Below the pieces are notes generated by a model. The model was not told the DNA's origin. It searched no databases and worked only from the letters and a program-made list of their open reading frames with translations. Of a stretch of 64,000 nucleotides of DNA, positions 60,854-64,000 are shown piece by piece (within the stretch, counting starts at the first letter, position 1; each line of letters begins with the position of its first letter). A program made the translations under genes and the position numbers. The stretch comes from UBA1494_A sp963973975 (GTDB lineage Bacteria; Bacteroidota; Bacteroidia; Flavobacteriales_E; Vicingaceae), in NCBI GenBank assembly GCA_963973975.1, contig CAXBCF010000011.1:36872-100871 (forward strand), given 5' to 3'.

Positions 60854-61981
60854 ATGAAAATTGGAATTGTATGTTATCCTACCTATGGCGGTAGCGGAGT
60901 TGTTGCAACGGAGCTCGGAAAAGCATTAGCTAAGAAAGGACATCAAATTCATTTTATTTCTTACCGTCAACCTGTTAGATTAGAGTCTTTTACAGAAAAT
61001 ATTTCCTACCATGAAGTGAATGTTTCCGATTATCCATTGTTTGACTATCCGCCTTATGAATTGGTTTTGGCGAGTAAACTAGTAGATGTTGTAAAGTCTG
61101 CTGAATTAGATTTGTTGCACGTACATTATGCCATACCACATGCATCTGCTGCCTACATGGCGCAACGAATTTTAGAAGCTGAAGGAATCAAAATTCCATT
61201 TATCACCACCTTACATGGAACAGATATTACTTTAGTTGGCAAGGATAGTTCTTTTGAATCAGTAATTACTTTTGCCATTAACCATTCAAATGCAGTTACA
61301 GCTGTTTCCGAAAGTTTAAAATCAGATACCTTCAATCATTTTAAGATTACACGTAAAATTGAGGTGATTCCCAACTTTGTTTGCATTGAAGGTTGCGATT
61401 TCCCTGAAATTGATTTAGAGCTTAAAAAGCGATTTGCTCCCAAAGGAGAGAAAATTATTGCCCATGTTTCTAACTTCAGAAAAGTGAAGCGTATAAAGGA
61501 TGTAGTGAAAATTTTCGAAGCAATTCATGCAAAAATCCCTTCAAAGTTGCTTTTAATTGGTGATGGACCCGAGTTGAATAAAGCAGAAAATCAATGCAGG
61601 GATTTAGGCTTGTTTGAAGATGTAATTTCTCTCGGTAAGTTGAACGATGTTAACTCTGTGCTATCTGTAGCAGATTTATTTCTATTGCCTTCTGAATCTG
61701 AAAGTTTTGGTTTAGCAGCTTTAGAGGCCATGTCGTTAGGAGTTCCTGTTGTCTCTTCAAATTCAGGTGGAATTCCTGAAGTAAATGAACACGGTTTCTC
61801 AGGTTTTTTAAGCGATGTTGGGAATGTCAGAGAGATGGCAGATTATGGTATTCAAATCTTAAAAGACGAAACGACATTAAAGCGCTTCAAAGAGAATGCT
61901 TTTGGACAAGCTAAGAAATTCGATATTTTGAATATTCTTCCTCAATATGAAGCGCTTTATAATGATTTAATTGGTTATTAA
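60854..61981 (+). CDS. bshA: N-acetyl-alpha-D-glucosaminyl L-malate synthase BshA
   Basis: First step of bacillithiol synthesis, joining GlcNAc from UDP-GlcNAc to L-malate. The 375-residue GT-B (GT4) enzyme starts MKIGIVCYPTYGGSGVVATE and has LLHVHYAIPHA, TLHGTDITLVG, the VPNFV-like IPNFVCIEGCDF region, HVSNFRKVKRIKD and the sugar-nucleotide motif ESFGLAALEAMSLGVPVV. It is eight bases from the GH3/beta-lactamase gene. bshB and bshC are not in the window. Confidence 0.93.
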   Translation: MKIGIVCYPTYGGSGVVATELGKALAKKGHQIHFISYRQPVRLESFTENISYHEVNVSDYPLFDYPPYELVLASKLVDVVKSAELDLLHVHYAIPHASAAYMAQRILEAEGIKIPFITTLHGTDITLVGKDSSFESVITFAINHSNAVTAVSESLKSDTFNHFKITRKIEVIPNFVCIEGCDFPEIDLELKKRFAPKGEKIIAHVSNFRKVKRIKDVVKIFEAIHAKIPSKLLLIGDGPELNKAENQCRDLGLFEDVISLGKLNDVNSVLSVADLFLLPSESESFGLAALEAMSLGVPVVSSNSGGIPEVNEHGFSGFLSDVGNVREMADYGIQILKDETTLKRFKENAFGQAKKFDILNILPQYEALYNDLIGY

Positions 61982-62056
61982 TCTTTCATTAGTTTTTGTA
62001 AGCATATCTTTTTTTCATAAAACATTAGATGTGTAAGCTTCCACAAAATCCTTTTA

Positions 62057-62326
62057 TGAAAACGAACATTCAATCAATGCTTTGCATTGATATTCTTTTC
62101 CCCATGAATAATAAGCAAAAAAAGGAAAACAGAGGAGCGAAGCGGATCGCCTTTTTTTGATTGTGGTCTTCTCAGTAGGGATTTGAAATAGCGCGGGCTG
62201 AGAAGAATTCATTTGGGAAAAGTCTCCTTTTTTTGGTTCTTTTTTTTGGAGAAGCAAAAAAATGAACATAAAAAGATATAATGATTTACATAAGAACTTT
62301 GATTATTGGGTAGATATGCAGACTTA
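62057..62326. repeat. Type IX cargo-associated ~270 bp repeat, copy 2
   Basis: Second copy of the element at 54255-54527, in the same orientation and also just downstream (13 bases) of the stop of a type IX cargo gene. The ATCAATGC/GCATTGAT hairpin is identical. The CTTCTCAG/CTGAGAAG stem is kept (62168-62205) although its 22-base loop has largely changed, as expected for a structure under selection. Confidence 0.8.
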
Positions 62327-62339
62327 ATATTCAACTTTT

Positions 62340-63557
62340 TTACTGAACAATGTATTTCGTGCTTAATGTTTCTTTCTCATTATAAGCTCTTACAAAATAA
62401 ACACCTGTATTCAATTGAATTCCATTTAATAATTCAAAACGCTCTGCAAAGCCTTCTTGATTGAAGATTCTTTTTGAAGCTACAATCGAACCTTTTGAAT
62501 CCATAACTTCAACAGTATATTCACTGCTGTGTGCTGCACTAAATTCTACATTTAAGTTAACTCCGTTTCCCGGATTAGGATAGATCGAAAACGTCGATTC
62601 TTTCTTTAACTCTTCATACTTTGTAGTTACAGCTACTGGTCTAAAGTACTCATGCTCTCCATTAAAATCAGTTTGCTTTAACCTGATATAGTTGATTTCT
62701 GCATTTAAAGGATTTATTTGAGCTCTGTATTTTAATTTTGAAATACTGTTTCCTGCTCCCAAAACTTCTTCTACAGAATTGTAATCAACTCCATTGGTGC
62801 TAAGCTCTATAGTAAAGTAATCGTTGTTTATTTCAGCAGTTGTTTCCCAATTTACTTCAATTAATCCATTTTTAGTTAATTCAGCGTCAAAATAAGTAAG
62901 CTCTATTGGTAAACCAGCACCTATTCCGTATGAGCAAGTTCCTGCACAACCTGTAGTTGAACCAAATATGCTGGAGCTATTATTTAAATCTACCTCTCCA
63001 TCGATTTGAATGTTACCATTTCCGCTAATTAAAGCATTGTTTGTTGCTCTTAAACTTCCTCCAACAACCATGTTTCCATCAATATTATTTGTATTGTTGT
63101 TATTCATGTTAACATCACCTTCAATAATCAATACTGCACAAGCTTCTATTGAAATTATTGAATTATTCACAAATGAAGCATCACCTCTAACTCTCAGTGT
63201 ATCACAACCTTTGATAGTTAGACTCGAATTGTTTGATAGTGATAAATTACCTTCAATTGTTACATTTCCATCTACTACTACTATTCCACTTCCATTTATT
63301 GAAATACTGTATTGCGGACCACCTACTAAATCAGTAATACTTCCACCATTTATTGTGTAATTACCACCATTCCCAATTGATAAGTTAGTATTTAAATTCA
63401 TGTTGTTGGTTATTGAAGCAGTAGTTCCGTTTCCAGGAACTCCATTATCCCAATTTCCAGCAGTTGACCAATTTCCATCATTTATGGTCGTTGTTTGGCT
63501 ATTTAAGTTAAAGTTGATTGCGATTAAACTTAAAAGTGTGTAAAAAATTGATTTCAT
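62340..63557 (-). CDS. Secreted beta-helix-like protein with type IX sorting signal
   Basis: A 405-residue exported protein. After the signal peptide (MKSIFYTLLSLIAINFNLNS) comes a region of short repeated Asn-, Gly- and Ser-rich strands (residues about 25-215, for example GNYTINGGSIT, NVTIEGNLSLSNNSSLTIKG) that look like a right-handed beta-helix. Residues about 220-310 form a fibronectin-like sandwich (LPIELTYFDAELTKNGLIEV NWETT type). The C-terminus is a type A sorting domain (FSIYPNPGNGVNLNVEF, GVYFVRAYNEKE). Ligand unknown. Confidence 0.87.
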   Translation of the reverse strand: MKSIFYTLLSLIAINFNLNSQTTTINDGNWSTAGNWDNGVPGNGTTASITNNMNLNTNLSIGNGGNYTINGGSITDLVGGPQYSISINGSGIVVVDGNVTIEGNLSLSNNSSLTIKGCDTLRVRGDASFVNNSIISIEACAVLIIEGDVNMNNNNTNNIDGNMVVGGSLRATNNALISGNGNIQIDGEVDLNNSSSIFGSTTGCAGTCSYGIGAGLPIELTYFDAELTKNGLIEVNWETTAEINNDYFTIELSTNGVDYNSVEEVLGAGNSISKLKYRAQINPLNAEINYIRLKQTDFNGEHEYFRPVAVTTKYEELKKESTFSIYPNPGNGVNLNVEFSAAHSSEYTVEVMDSKGSIVASKRIFNQEGFAERFELLNGIQLNTGVYFVRAYNEKETLSTKYIVQ

Positions 63558-63931
63558 GGTTTATTATTATTTTATATGTTTCGACATTTAATGTTTATAC
63601 ATTTAATTTGTCTGAAAGGTTACAATTTTGTTTAATTATTTTTTTATTTGATGAAATTTGATTGAAGCTTGGTTAAGACTCTTGGTATTTTACTTATTGA
63701 CTTTAATAGGCATTTTACTTATTTGCTATAGGTAAATTACCTACTGAGTGCTAAAACGCAATACTAGAAATAAGGTTTCAAAAAGTTGAAAAAATAAATA
63801 AATGATTTTAAAATTATTTTTAATAAACTGATTATAAGTATTGTAAATATTTTATTTATTCACTTTGTTTAACAGTTGAGAATACAGTATCCGAATCTGT
63901 TTTAAAATGACTCTTTTCAGTGAATTTCTTT
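63558..63931. other. AT-rich intergenic region with small palindrome and direct repeats
   Basis: No gene is seen. It holds two direct repeats ATTTTACTTATT (starting at 63687 and 63712, 25 bases apart) followed by a palindrome TAGGTAAATTACCTA at 63729-63743. These lie upstream of the type IX cargo gene and may be protein-binding sites for it or for the tRNA promoter. Confidence 0.4.
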
Positions 63932-63939
63932 ATCTTTGC
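63932..63939 (+). promoter_or_regulatory. -7 box of the tRNA-Arg gene
   Basis: TATCTTTG, an exact TAnnTTTG match, lies 11 bases before the 5' end of the tRNA gene. Confidence 0.6.
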
Positions 63940-63949
63940 CGCACAATAG

Positions 63950-64000
63950 GCCTCGTGGCGCAACTGAATAGCGCATCTGATTACGGCTCAGAAGGTTACA
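63950..64000 (+). tRNA. tRNA-Arg (anticodon ACG), cut by the window edge
   Basis: The first 51 bases of a tRNA are visible: acceptor arm GGCCTCG, D stem GCGC with GCGC after the loop, anticodon stem TCTGA/TCAGA with loop TTACGGC, giving anticodon ACG (read as ICG), which decodes CGN arginine codons. The T arm and 3' acceptor strand lie beyond the window. Confidence 0.9.

Noticed and set aside
57835..61981. Antibiotic resistance beta-lactamase
   Set aside because: The SVTK domain is part of a large fusion with GH3 and resembles DD-peptidase/esterase-type serine hydrolases; resistance cannot be claimed.
63010..63360. Plus-strand open frame of 116 codons
   Set aside because: It is opposite the low-complexity beta-helix region of the secreted protein; repeated Asn/Ser codons produce the open reverse frame.

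Overview
The window comes from an AT-rich bacterium of the phylum Bacteroidota, most likely close to Flavobacteriales. The signs are the type IX secretion gene porT, two secreted proteins with C-terminal type IX sorting signals, a TonB-dependent receptor paired with a DUF4249 lipoprotein, a DUF3276 (PUR-alpha-like) protein, a short RpoD lacking region 1.1, bacillithiol synthesis (bshA), and repeated Bacteroidota-type -7 promoter boxes (TAnnTTTG). No rRNA, CRISPR array, prophage or complete insertion sequence is visible. One tRNA-Arg gene runs off the right edge.

Layout. 1-6.2 kb: ndk, an exonuclease/GIY-YIG repair nuclease, a monooxygenase-fold protein with a SAM hydrolase-like protein, then phoH-purC and a flavin/2Fe-2S reductase. 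6.2-17.3 kb: a long minus-strand run with mtaB, a TlpA-like thioredoxin, a GDSL esterase, a universal stress protein, then parA-parB-DUF5683-dapB-lepB-ubiE-porT, which joins chromosome partitioning, lysine/peptidoglycan precursor synthesis, protein export and menaquinone synthesis. 17.4-24.4 kb: plus-strand FMN reductase, truA, an ABC exporter, smpB, and the TonB receptor/DUF4249 pair, closed by a bidirectional terminator. 24.4-30.7 kb: DUF3276, kdsC, a DUF2520 dehydrogenase and the cytochrome c maturation genes ccmF-E-D-C-B (no ccmA).

30.7-33.4 kb is an accessory patch: a decayed dinD pseudogene, a DinB-fold protein, an AlkD-like glycosylase and a DUF6364/PIN toxin-antitoxin pair. 33.4-43.2 kb: histidine degradation (hutG, hutI), a quinone oxidoreductase, a GT-C-like membrane protein, a secreted alpha/beta hydrolase, typA, a YceI lipoprotein and TspO. 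43.2-46.9 kb: an unassigned three-gene envelope cluster (large secreted coiled-coil protein, DUF2490 barrel, membrane-anchored MORN protein). 47-53.9 kb: rpoD, a small conserved protein with an unclear start, a TerB/DnaJ co-chaperone, three rhomboid proteases and mutL.

53.9-64 kb is richer in repeats: two secreted type IX cargo proteins, each followed by a copy of the same ~270 bp hairpin-rich repeat; a second repeat family (CATAG/CTATG inverted-repeat elements) at 49.4 and 57.4 kb; a GH3/beta-lactamase fusion; and bshA. The least explained structures are the two repeat families, the MORN/DUF2490 cluster, and a -7 box that often sits 4-5 bases before the start codon, suggesting leaderless or near-leaderless transcripts.
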